DNA of 6,065 nt. Source: Clostridia bacterium. Lineage in GTDB: Bacteria; Bacillota; Clostridia; Christensenellales; UBA1242. Shown here piece after piece: positions 1-5,897 of the stretch; within the stretch, counting starts at the first letter, position 1, and each line of letters starts with the position of its first letter. The DNA is taken from NCBI GenBank assembly GCA_016290255.1, contig JAEETG010000036.1, positions 1-6,065 on the forward strand. The letters run 5' to 3'. Under the pieces are notes generated by a model. It was given only the letters and a program-made list of their open reading frames with translations. It ran no database searches and was not told the origin of the DNA. A program made the position numbers and the translations under genes.

Positions 1-3000
1 GATGAAACAACAATGTCGAAAAGACTTTATGATGGCGAACCACTCAGGGCAAGTGTTGATGGAACAGGATATTATGATATTGTTGAAGTGGACAAAGCCG
101 GCAACCACAGAGTTTACACAATTTATCTAAACGGTGATGAAGGTGGAATTGAAATGGGCGCTAAGGCAACAAATGAAAACAGCGATGAATTTGACTACAC
201 TTTCTTAACATCTTTTAATGGTGACACCCCATTTTATAACATTTCATATGTTTCAGATGATATTATAAAAGAAATCTATTCAAAAACTGGCATGATTGAC
301 TACTCTATTGTTCAAAACATTCCATCAATTTCATCTTCAACCTTTGACATAAACAAACTAAGCATCAAAGATGAATGGTATTTAATTCGCTATAGGCTTG
401 TTAACGGTGCAACCAACGCTGAATGGCAAACAATTGTTGTTGCTCCACAAGTTTATTCAACAATCACAGGCGAAACCTACAACACAAAAGAAGAAAACAT
501 TGCTTTATTAAACGAATTTATTGAGGAAAGCATTGCAAATGGAAAACTATCCACTGGTGCAAGGCTTGAAATTGAACTCCTAAACCGTGGCGGGAACAAC
601 CTAAGATTTTATTTGTTGAGCCCAGGTGTTGGACTATCTATCGCTGATTTATCTCCAACACTTGTTGGAAACAGATATTTCACAGTGACAATTCCAGCTG
701 ACACATATTCAACAAATTATTCCGACTTTAGGGTAACTCAAAACAGCGTTGCAATTTCTTGCGATCACAACTCCCCTGCCACATACATTTCAGACATTGC
801 ACTAAACAGAAATGCTCCAATTAATTTACGTTTCCTTCTTGGAAATTATCGCTATGCCATTTCATTTAAAGACAACTTTGGCAGATCTTATGAATTCATT
901 TACCCAACAACAGAAGGAATTGTTAATGAACTTGTGTTTGAAGAAGGAACCACTCCAAAATATGTTGATGGCGTTTTGTATTCATCAAACACAGCAACAT
1001 TTAAATACACAACTGGAACAAGAGATAGAATCAGCATAAAAATTGTTGACCTCGACACAAACGAAACTGTTGTTAACTTGCTCAACATGCCATACACATC
1101 AACAACAGACGAAAACAACCTAAAAGATAAGCTCTCATTAGATGAAAACAAAATTTATATGGTTGAAAGTTTGAACATGGCGAACTCGGTTGTTTCCATA
1201 AACTTTAATGCAATCAAAAACAGACATCTATATTATGAAATAACCTTATTAGACATCGACAACAACACGCATGTTAGAAACTTTGCAATATACACCCATG
1301 CTCCAACAATCACTCTAACAGACAATGTTGGAATTGAAATATTCAACAAAGATTCTTCTGACAACATAACCTCAAAAACAGTTGTTGTTAGATATTCAAC
1401 TAACACAGCCTTTGAATTTAGCCCAATTATTAAACTCTTTGATGGGACAACCACAACACAAATTCCATCAAGTTATCAAATTAAAAATGCTGGTGACTAC
1501 AAAATCTTTATTGAAAATGAACTTGGAACAGTCAACTCATTCTCCATAAACTTCACAATAAAACCAGCAACAACAGATATCTATAGCGTATATTTTGGAG
1601 ACGAACTGCTTTCAGCACACAGTGTTAAGTATGTATATGAAAAAGACACATCAGCAAAACTTATAGACAGTTACTTCTTCTTGTCGGGAACAATCAACGC
1701 TTGGAACGACATCAAAATCTTGCCAAGTGAAGACAAAGACTTAACAACAGAACTTGTTGAAACAATTGGAAACACAAAAATATACAAAATATTTGGAAGC
1801 GTTTATGAAGATTATTTTGCAATCACTCAAATATTCCCTGTTGCAAACAACCACCTAACAACATTTAATGTTTACACAACAACAGACTTGATTGAATACA
1901 CAAACAGCCCTGTTGGAAGTGGTGACCACCAATACACCATTGAGCCAGCAACTGGAAAAACGATTTATGCAAAAATTCATTGGGACACAAGTGAAGCAGG
2001 ATTTAAAAACTTTATTTACGCAAAAATTTGGTATAACACAGTTTATATTGGAACCTTTAGTGAAGATGTTGTTCTAACCAAATCTGGTCAATATAGAATT
2101 CAAATATTCGACTTTGTTGGTCAGCAACACAGATTTGGAACTCAAAGCAAAGAAGAGTTCACTCTAACAATTTTGAACAATGTTAACTTCTATATCAACA
2201 ACTCCACTCCAATTGAAAATCAAACATTTAATGATGCTGTCACACTAACACTTGTTAACACAGATAAATATGCTTGGCGTAGCGGTGGTTTCATAACAGT
2301 TTTGAAAAACAATCAAGAATTTACAAACTTTGAAACAAACGGAACAAGTTGGACATTTAAAGAGGCTGGATATTACAGCATCTACATTGAAACACCAATT
2401 GCATCCAACACAGCAACGCCAATTAGGATTTCCGCAACGGCACACTTCACAATTTTGGACAAGAACGAAAGCAAAACAGTTTATGACTTTGCAAGAATTT
2501 CTGGATATTCTGTGACAAAAGTTGAAAGAATTGATTACAACAGTGATTTGGCAGAACTAATTAACCATGTTAAAGCAAACTATTCATCAATCGATGCAGA
2601 CTCATCATATGCTGAACAAGTTATTAACTCATTTAAACAATATAATGAAAAATTGATTACTGACAACAACATAACAACTGTAACCGAACTTGCAACATAT
2701 CTTGAATCAATTAACACAAACTCTCTGCTCTACACCTACACCGACATGACAGACGCATTAAAATCAATGCTGGAAACAGATGCTTTGCAAAGCTTCAAGA
2801 TAACTCCGGACAACCTTGGAATTGGAAGATATAAGATTCATGTTAGAGTTGAATCAAATGAACTATCAACATTCTTAAGCTACTCTTATGAAATTTGGAT
2901 TAACAACGAAGAGCCAACAATAAACTCATCTCGAGCTTTTGGAAGTTCTTCAACAGCAAGTTTCACAATTTCATATAACCCAAGCATCATTTACAACCAA

Positions 3001-3279
3001 GTTGGAAACTCCTACATCAAAATCAACGATGTTGTTGTTGAAACCATAACAAGCGAAAACGCATCAGACAACGCCGTTAGAACATATAGAGTTTCAACTC
3101 CTGGAACATATTTAATTCAAGTTTATTCTCAAAGCGGAAGTTTGATTTCCAGCCAGAGAATCACAATCAATGTTCCTCTCAACACAGCCGCAATCATTTT
3201 GATTATTGCCGCTGCTTTAGTGGTTGTTATAGTTATTGTTGTGTTCATATTACTTAGAACAAAGATGAAAGTTAAATAA
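1..3279 (+). CDS. Large Ig-like-repeat surface protein with C-terminal membrane anchor (5' partial)
   Basis: The frame is open from the first base and ends at TAA 3277-3279, giving 1092 visible codons. The ATG at 13 is unlikely to be the start: the 12 bases before it hold no ribosome binding site, no signal peptide follows, and an Ig-like strand pair begins within about 20 codons, so the N-terminus lies upstream of the window. The protein is rich in Thr, Asn, Ser and Ile, with one cysteine seen (codon 254). A degenerate module, G-x-Y-x-I-x-V/I followed by a turn and an F-x-I-type strand, recurs near nt 58, 841, 1225, 1489, 2083, 2365, 2821 and 3100, as in bacterial Ig-like domains ('DKAGN' occurs in the first). 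A helical stretch lies at codons about 848-932. One membrane helix spans codons about 1062-1085 and is followed by the tail RTKMKVK. No LPXTG motif is present. Inference: an exported protein with a long extracellular part and an uncleaved C-terminal anchor; adhesion or cell-envelope roles are possible but not shown. Confidence 0.85.
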   Translation, partial: DETTMSKRLYDGEPLRASVDGTGYYDIVEVDKAGNHRVYTIYLNGDEGGIEMGAKATNENSDEFDYTFLTSFNGDTPFYNISYVSDDIIKEIYSKTGMIDYSIVQNIPSISSSTFDINKLSIKDEWYLIRYRLVNGATNAEWQTIVVAPQVYSTITGETYNTKEENIALLNEFIEESIANGKLSTGARLEIELLNRGGNNLRFYLLSPGVGLSIADLSPTLVGNRYFTVTIPADTYSTNYSDFRVTQNSVAISCDHNSPATYISDIALNRNAPINLRFLLGNYRYAISFKDNFGRSYEFIYPTTEGIVNELVFEEGTTPKYVDGVLYSSNTATFKYTTGTRDRISIKIVDLDTNETVVNLLNMPYTSTTDENNLKDKLSLDENKIYMVESLNMANSVVSINFNAIKNRHLYYEITLLDIDNNTHVRNFAIYTHAPTITLTDNVGIEIFNKDSSDNITSKTVVVRYSTNTAFEFSPIIKLFDGTTTTQIPSSYQIKNAGDYKIFIENELGTVNSFSINFTIKPATTDIYSVYFGDELLSAHSVKYVYEKDTSAKLIDSYFFLSGTINAWNDIKILPSEDKDLTTELVETIGNTKIYKIFGSVYEDYFAITQIFPVANNHLTTFNVYTTTDLIEYTNSPVGSGDHQYTIEPATGKTIYAKIHWDTSEAGFKNFIYAKIWYNTVYIGTFSEDVVLTKSGQYRIQIFDFVGQQHRFGTQSKEEFTLTILNNVNFYINNSTPIENQTFNDAVTLTLVNTDKYAWRSGGFITVLKNNQEFTNFETNGTSWTFKEAGYYSIYIETPIASNTATPIRISATAHFTILDKNESKTVYDFARISGYSVTKVERIDYNSDLAELINHVKANYSSIDADSSYAEQVINSFKQYNEKLITDNNITTVTELATYLESINTNSLLYTYTDMTDALKSMLETDALQSFKITPDNLGIGRYKIHVRVESNELSTFLSYSYEIWINNEEPTINSSRAFGSSSTASFTISYNPSIIYNQVGNSYIKINDVVVETITSENASDNAVRTYRVSTPGTYLIQVYSQSGSLISSQRITINVPLNTAAIILIIAAALVVVIVIVVFILLRTKMKVK

Positions 3280-3284
3280 CAAAC

Positions 3285-3317
3285 AAAAAACACATTTCGA
3301 ACTGAAATGTGTTTTTT
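3285..3317. terminator. Bidirectional intrinsic terminator between the surface-protein gene and rpsI
   Basis: AAAAAACACATTTC (3285-3298) pairs perfectly with GAAATGTGTTTTTT (3304-3317) around a 5-base loop, GAACT. The A-run on one arm and the T-run on the other give a U-tail in both directions, so one hairpin can end the rightward gene (stop at 3279) and the leftward rplM-rpsI transcript (stop at 3339). Confidence 0.92.
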
Positions 3318-3338
3318 ATTACTAACATAATCACAATA

Positions 3339-3749
3339 TTAACGTTTGCTAAATTGAACAGCACGACGAGCTTTGTGAAGACCATATTTCTTTCTTTCTT
3401 TCATTCTTGGGTCACGAGTAAGTAGTCCTGCAGTTTTCAAAACTGCTTTGTTTTCTTCACTAAGTTTCACAAGTGCTCTTGCAATTCCGTGACGGATTGC
3501 TCCTGCTTGACCTGTTGTTCCACCACCATTAACATTAACAAAAATGTCATATTTGTTTAGGCTTTCTGTGAGCTCAAGTGGTTGACGAACAATTTGCTTT
3601 AGAGTTTCCAATCCAAAGTATTCATCTAGACTTCTTTTGTTGATTGTGATCTTACCTGTTCCATCAATGATGCGAACACGTGCAACAGAACTCTTTCTTC
3701 TTCCTGTTGCTGGAGTTTGAACAACGTTTGAACTTTTCTTTGCTGCCAT
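3339..3749 (-). CDS. rpsI: 30S ribosomal protein S9
   Basis: This is a 136-residue small-subunit ribosomal protein, the normal bacterial length (about 130). The family signature GGGxxGQ is seen at residues 75-81, followed by AGAIRHGIARAL. TGRRKSSVARV lies at residues 15-25, RDPRMKERKKYGLHKARR near the end, and the invariant C-terminal SKR, which in known ribosomes reaches the P-site tRNA, is intact. Start: ATG at 3749-3747, preceded by a strong AAAGGAGG (3766-3759). It is the second gene of the rplM-rpsI operon; its ATG shares one base with the rplM stop (TAATG), which suggests translational coupling and equimolar synthesis. The operon ends at the 3285-3317 hairpin. Confidence 0.98.
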   Translation of the reverse strand: MAAKKSSNVVQTPATGRRKSSVARVRIIDGTGKITINKRSLDEYFGLETLKQIVRQPLELTESLNKYDIFVNVNGGGTTGQAGAIRHGIARALVKLSEENKAVLKTAGLLTRDPRMKERKKYGLHKARRAVQFSKR

Positions 3750-4192
3750 TATCTTCTTCCTCCTTTAACTTCCAATACTTGTGGATTTTGTGCTTGGTGG
3801 TCGTGCTCAGCACCTTTGTAGGTTCTGATTTTCTTTTGCATTTGTCTTCCAAGTTTGTTCTTTGGAAGCATTCCTTTAATTGCACGAGCAACCACAAAGT
3901 CACTTCTTTCTCTCATGAGTTTACTGTATCCAATTTCTTTGTCTCCACCTGGATATAGGGTGTGGTATTTATATACCTTTTGGTTTAGTTTGTTGCCTGT
4001 TAGAACAACTTTGTCACAGTTGATAACAATAACATAGTCTCCCATGTCAACGTTTGGTGTGTAGGTTGGCTTGTTCTTTCCACGAATAACTGCAGCAACT
4101 TGGCTTGCAAGTCTTCCAAGAGGAATTCCAGTTGCGTCAACAACCCACCATTTTGTTTCAACATCTGCTTTCTTTTGCATCAATGTTTTCAT
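3749..4192 (-). CDS. rplM: 50S ribosomal protein L13
   Basis: This is a 147-residue large-subunit protein, an early-assembly 23S rRNA binder, at the usual family length (about 142-148). Family landmarks are WWVVDATGIPLGRLAS (residues 15-30), RGKNKPTYTPNVDMGDYV, the LTGNK and YHTLYPGG segments, and the L13 signature IKGMLPKNKLGRQM (105-118) followed by a short tail after the HDHQAQNPQV segment. The ATG at 4192-4190 is chosen because AGGAG (4203-4199) sits 6 bases upstream; the internal Met5 lacks such a site. The C-terminus ends in KGGRR, whose codons double as the rpsI Shine-Dalgarno. It is first in the operon, downstream of a perfect-consensus promoter and a structured leader, so feedback control by L13 at the leader is likely, as known for this operon in low-GC Gram-positives. 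Confidence 0.98.
   Translation of the reverse strand: MKTLMQKKADVETKWWVVDATGIPLGRLASQVAAVIRGKNKPTYTPNVDMGDYVIVINCDKVVLTGNKLNQKVYKYHTLYPGGDKEIGYSKLMRERSDFVVARAIKGMLPKNKLGRQMQKKIRTYKGAEHDHQAQNPQVLEVKGGRR
3759..3766 (-). promoter_or_regulatory. Shine-Dalgarno of rpsI embedded in the rplM C-terminus
   Basis: On the minus strand AAAGGAGG lies 9 bases before the rpsI ATG and is itself coding: it supplies most of the Lys-Gly-Gly of L13's terminal KGGRR. The same bases therefore serve as a ribosome binding site and as the basic L13 tail, and they fix the rpsI start. Confidence 0.9.
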
Positions 4193-4204
4193 TTTTTTCT
4201 CCTA

Positions 4205-4268
4205 AAATAAAAATTTTCCGCCTAATTTCTATCTTATGAGGGCTAATTCACAAAATTTTTCATAGACT
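4205..4268 (-). ncRNA. Probable L13 leader (r-protein autoregulatory 5' UTR)
   Basis: The inferred rplM 5' UTR runs from about 4268 to 4193. In mRNA sense its arms AAAAATTTT (4260-4252) and AAAATTTTT (4217-4209) are perfectly complementary over 9 bp and enclose about 34 bases that include AAGATAGAAA and TTAGGCGG. A short GCC/GGC pairing inside is possible. Position (directly before rplM-rpsI), size (about 50 nt) and the AGATAGAAA...AGGCGG core fit the L13 leader family of low-GC Gram-positive bacteria as I remember it; I could not run a covariance search. The Rfam-style assignment is inference, the closing helix is seen. It stops just before the rplM ribosome binding site. Confidence 0.65.
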
Positions 4269-4274
4269 TTTTGT

Positions 4275-4303
4275 ATTATACACCAAATAAAAGTTATTGT
4301 CAA
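4275..4303 (-). promoter_or_regulatory. Sigma-A promoter of rplM-rpsI, perfect consensus
   Basis: On the minus strand TTGACA (4303-4298) is followed after exactly 17 bases by TATAAT (4280-4275). Both hexamers are perfect consensus. The expected start is an A near 4268, giving a 5' UTR of about 76 nt that contains the probable L13 leader. The strength fits a ribosomal protein operon. Confidence 0.93.
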
Positions 4304-4310
4304 TAGATTT

Positions 4311-4354
4311 AAAAAAGTTTAGAAAAAGTTTAAAAATAGAAAAACCGCAAAAAA
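4311..4354 (-). promoter_or_regulatory. Phased A-tracts upstream of the rplM promoter (UP-element-like)
   Basis: Five A-tracts of 5-6 bases lie at 4311-4316, 4323-4327, 4332-4336, 4340-4344 and 4349-4354, with centres about 8-11.5 bp apart, close to one helical turn. They begin 8 bp upstream of the rplM -35 box. AAAAAGTTTA is repeated at 4312 and 4323 with an 11-bp period. Such arrays bend DNA and can act as UP elements for RNA polymerase alpha; that role here is inference. They also lie between the rplM promoter and the divergent promoter at 4394-4422. Confidence 0.5.
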
Positions 4355-4393
4355 TCTCAACCCAAATAAAATAACCTTTCATTCACATTTATA

Positions 4394-4422
4394 TTGATTA
4401 AAATCTTTGTTTGTGATATAAT
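4394..4422 (+). promoter_or_regulatory. Promoter of the hydrolase-like gene (extended -10)
   Basis: TTGATT (4394-4399) and TATAAT (4417-4422) are spaced by 17 bases, and TGA directly before the -10 gives an extended -10 (TGN). The expected start near 4428-4429 leaves a leader of only about 17 bases, which just includes the ribosome binding site AAAGGAAG (4431-4438). The promoter is divergent from that of rplM, with start points about 160 bp apart. Confidence 0.8.
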
Positions 4423-4445
4423 AACAAGACAAAGGAAGTGGAAAA

Positions 4446-5549
4446 ATGGAAGAACACAGGCTGCCCACCATTTTGGGGCAAAGAGTGGAAAAAACGGAAA
4501 AAAATAAATTTGGTTATGTTGATGTTAACCTAAATGAATTAAAAGTTGACTCACCAGTTGTTTTTTGTTTTGGTGGAAGTGGGGTTGTTGAAAGAATTTC
4601 ATCAAATGGTTTTGCAAAATTTGTTTTCAACCTACTGCACACCAACCCAAAAAACACAGATTTGAAAGTTTATTCTTTAACATATGGTAGCGAAGATACA
4701 AGCCCAATGGACGGCACTTTAACATATGATGAAGTTCAATCACTTGTTCACAGCATTTTCGTTCCACTTGTTTCAAAAAACGGTAAAAAAATTGATGTTT
4801 TAGAAGCACAAAAAAATGTGAGGAACATCACAATTGTTTCTCACTGCTTTGGAATGGCTGTTTCAAACATCATATCTTCACTAACTGCAGATGAAATGCA
4901 TAAATTAGGCTATAAAAACGGCGAAATTCGCGACATTTTGAAAGAGGTGACAAATATATCATACGCTCCCCTTAAAGCCAATGTTACCCCACTTTTTAGC
5001 ACCATAGATTTCTACTCTATGGAAGACAAATATAAAAAGAGCTATTCTCCTCTTCAAACGCATCTTCCAAAAGACAAATTTGCAACAACAATATTTAATG
5101 AAAAAGAAAATCACCTGAGCGTTATTGCCAAAAGTTTTGTTGGAAATTTTGGAAAAGACCCAAACCCTTTTAATGAGCACTCTTTGGGAATCATTAAAAG
5201 AACTAAGGATTGGAAAAGCTATCCAAAAGAACACTTTGATGCATTTTACCCAGAAGAACAAAAATATTTGTTGAAAAAATATAAAACACTAGACAACCTT
5301 TTTTCAAGAACAGAAACAATTTCTGAATGTTTTTCATTGTGCCTTGCTGAATCTGTTTCAAGTTCTTATGCAACAAAAGACACAAATAAACTTGTTGAAG
5401 TTGATTTTGAAAAAATTAATAACAACATAAACTATTATATTGATATTCAAGAAAAAGTTGAAGAAAAAAAAGGTTTAAAGAAAAGTTCAAAAACAAATGT
5501 TTTTTCATCAAAACAAAACGAACAAAAAAAAGGCATGGAATTTTGTTAA
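4446..5549 (+). CDS. Uncharacterised alpha/beta-hydrolase-like protein with Cys at the nucleophile position
   Basis: This 367-residue protein is one I do not recognise as a named family. The ATG start has AAAGGAAG 7 bases upstream and a promoter just before it. There is no signal peptide or membrane helix, so it is probably cytoplasmic. Hydrolase-fold hallmarks: a hydrophobic strand into FCFGGSG (residues 40-46, oxyanion-hole type), a later strand NITIV (127-131) running straight into SHCFG (132-136) and then a small-residue helix, as in the nucleophile elbow GxSxG. Cys134 replaces the usual Ser, as known in dienelactone hydrolases (GxCxG) and PHA synthases. ISYAPL (171-176) may be the next strand; D188 and H223 or H245 (NEHSLG) are candidate acid and base residues, a guess from order only. 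The last 30 residues are Lys/Ser/Gln-rich, probably disordered, and end in Cys. The gene is transcribed alone. Thiol hydrolase or acyltransferase activity is possible, but a non-catalytic fold is not excluded. Confidence 0.8.
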   Translation: MEEHRLPTILGQRVEKTEKNKFGYVDVNLNELKVDSPVVFCFGGSGVVERISSNGFAKFVFNLLHTNPKNTDLKVYSLTYGSEDTSPMDGTLTYDEVQSLVHSIFVPLVSKNGKKIDVLEAQKNVRNITIVSHCFGMAVSNIISSLTADEMHKLGYKNGEIRDILKEVTNISYAPLKANVTPLFSTIDFYSMEDKYKKSYSPLQTHLPKDKFATTIFNEKENHLSVIAKSFVGNFGKDPNPFNEHSLGIIKRTKDWKSYPKEHFDAFYPEEQKYLLKKYKTLDNLFSRTETISECFSLCLAESVSSSYATKDTNKLVEVDFEKINNNINYYIDIQEKVEEKKGLKKSSKTNVFSSKQNEQKKGMEFC

Positions 5550-5563
5550 TTCCATGTTTTTTT
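5534..5563 (+). terminator. Intrinsic terminator overlapping the stop codon of the hydrolase-like gene
   Basis: CATGGAATT (5534-5542) pairs perfectly with AATTCCATG (5548-5556) around the loop TTGTT, followed by seven T (5557-5563). The 5' arm encodes the last residues (Met-Glu-Phe) and the TAA stop (5547-5549) spans the loop and the 3' arm, so termination and the coding end share bases. Confidence 0.9.
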
Positions 5564-5593
5564 ATTTGCAATAATAAAAAAAATATTTATGCA

Positions 5594-5599
5594 TATAAT
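5594..5599 (+). promoter_or_regulatory. Possible -10 box of the DUF378 gene
   Basis: TATAAT stands in the 54-base gap after the preceding terminator, and because that terminator is strong the gene needs a promoter of its own. No good -35 lies at 16-18 bases; TTGCAA (5566-5571) is 22 bases away. The implied start near 5606 would give a leader beginning at the ribosome binding site. Tentative in this very AT-rich stretch. Confidence 0.35.
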
Positions 5600-5617
5600 A
5601 TTGTTGGAGGTGGAAAA

Positions 5618-5842
5618 GTGAATTATATAATTCCAAACTGGATAGCTTTTATTATTCTTGCAATTGGAGGGCTCAATTGGGGCCTTGTTGGAATCTTTGG
5701 ATTCAACCTTGTTGAGTGGATTTTTGGAGGATACAACGTTGGCTCAATCATAATTTATGTTTTGGTTCTTCTTTCAACAATTTGGCTCACCATTGTTGCA
5801 CTAATGAAAGGTTATATCAGTTTTAAACAAAAAGAACAATAA
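5618..5842 (+). CDS. DUF378 (YuzA-like) small two-helix membrane protein
   Basis: This is a 74-residue integral membrane protein. The GTG at 5618 is chosen because GGAGGTGG (5606-5613, core GGAGG 5606-5610) lies at ideal distance; a longer reading from TTG 5543 would overlap the previous gene and its terminator and has no ribosome binding site. Two hydrophobic helices (residues about 6-28 and 43-63) flank a loop. The motif GGLNWGLVGIFGFNLVEWIFGG (split: GGLNWGLVG at 17-25, then FGFNLVEWIFGG) matches the DUF378 family, of which Bacillus subtilis YuzA is a member, at the usual length. The C-terminus is short, with Lys and Gln. The function of the family is unknown. The gene is separated from its neighbours by terminators on both sides, so context gives no clue. 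Confidence 0.9.
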   Translation: MNYIIPNWIAFIILAIGGLNWGLVGIFGFNLVEWIFGGYNVGSIIIYVLVLLSTIWLTIVALMKGYISFKQKEQ

Positions 5843-5875
5843 AAAAATAGCAATCACATTTGGTTGCTATTTTTT
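5842..5875. terminator. Bidirectional intrinsic terminator between the DUF378 gene and the right-edge gene
   Basis: TAGCAATC (5848-5855) pairs with GGTTGCTA (5862-5869), with one T-G pair, around the loop ACATTT. The flanking AAAAAA (5842-5847) and TTTTTT (5870-5875) extend the stem and give a U-tail in either direction. It starts at the last base of the DUF378 stop codon and faces the convergent gene ending at 5892. Confidence 0.9.
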
Positions 5876-5881
5876 ATAATT

Positions 5882-5897
5882 ATGTGAAAAATCACAT
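5882..5897. repeat. Short perfect hairpin at the stop codon of the right-edge gene
   Basis: ATGTGA (5882-5887) and TCACAT (5892-5897) form a 6-bp inverted repeat with an AAAA loop. The minus-strand TGA stop (5894-5892) lies in one arm. No T-run follows in the minus direction, so it is not a terminator by itself; the stronger hairpin at 5842-5875 lies just beyond. AATCACATTT occurs both here (5890-5899) and across the loop of that terminator (5852-5861). Confidence 0.45.

Noticed and set aside
13..15. ATG at 13 as the start of the large surface protein
   Set aside because: The frame is open to the window edge, no ribosome binding site precedes it, and no signal peptide follows although the protein has a C-terminal anchor; the gene is most likely 5' truncated.
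900..1454. Antisense open frames inside the large surface protein gene
   Set aside because: Their composition mirrors the Thr/Asn-rich sense strand, they have no promoter or ribosome binding site, and they are short relative to the 1092-codon frame.
3100..3279. Sortase (LPXTG) anchor at the end of the surface protein
   Set aside because: No LPXTG-like motif precedes the membrane helix; only a helix and a short basic tail are present.
3664..3958. Open frames in other frames across rpsI and rplM on both strands
   Set aside because: They lie inside two clearly conserved ribosomal protein genes and their translations are low-complexity shadows with no ribosome binding sites.
5543..5617. Longer DUF378 protein starting at TTG 5543
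   Set aside because: It would overlap the previous stop codon and run through its terminator, has no ribosome binding site, and adds a non-conserved extension; GTG 5618 has an excellent GGAGG.
5892..5894. TGA read as Trp (Mollicutes-type code)
   Set aside because: All Trp in the clear genes is TGG and read-through would add only four residues, so the standard bacterial code is sufficient.
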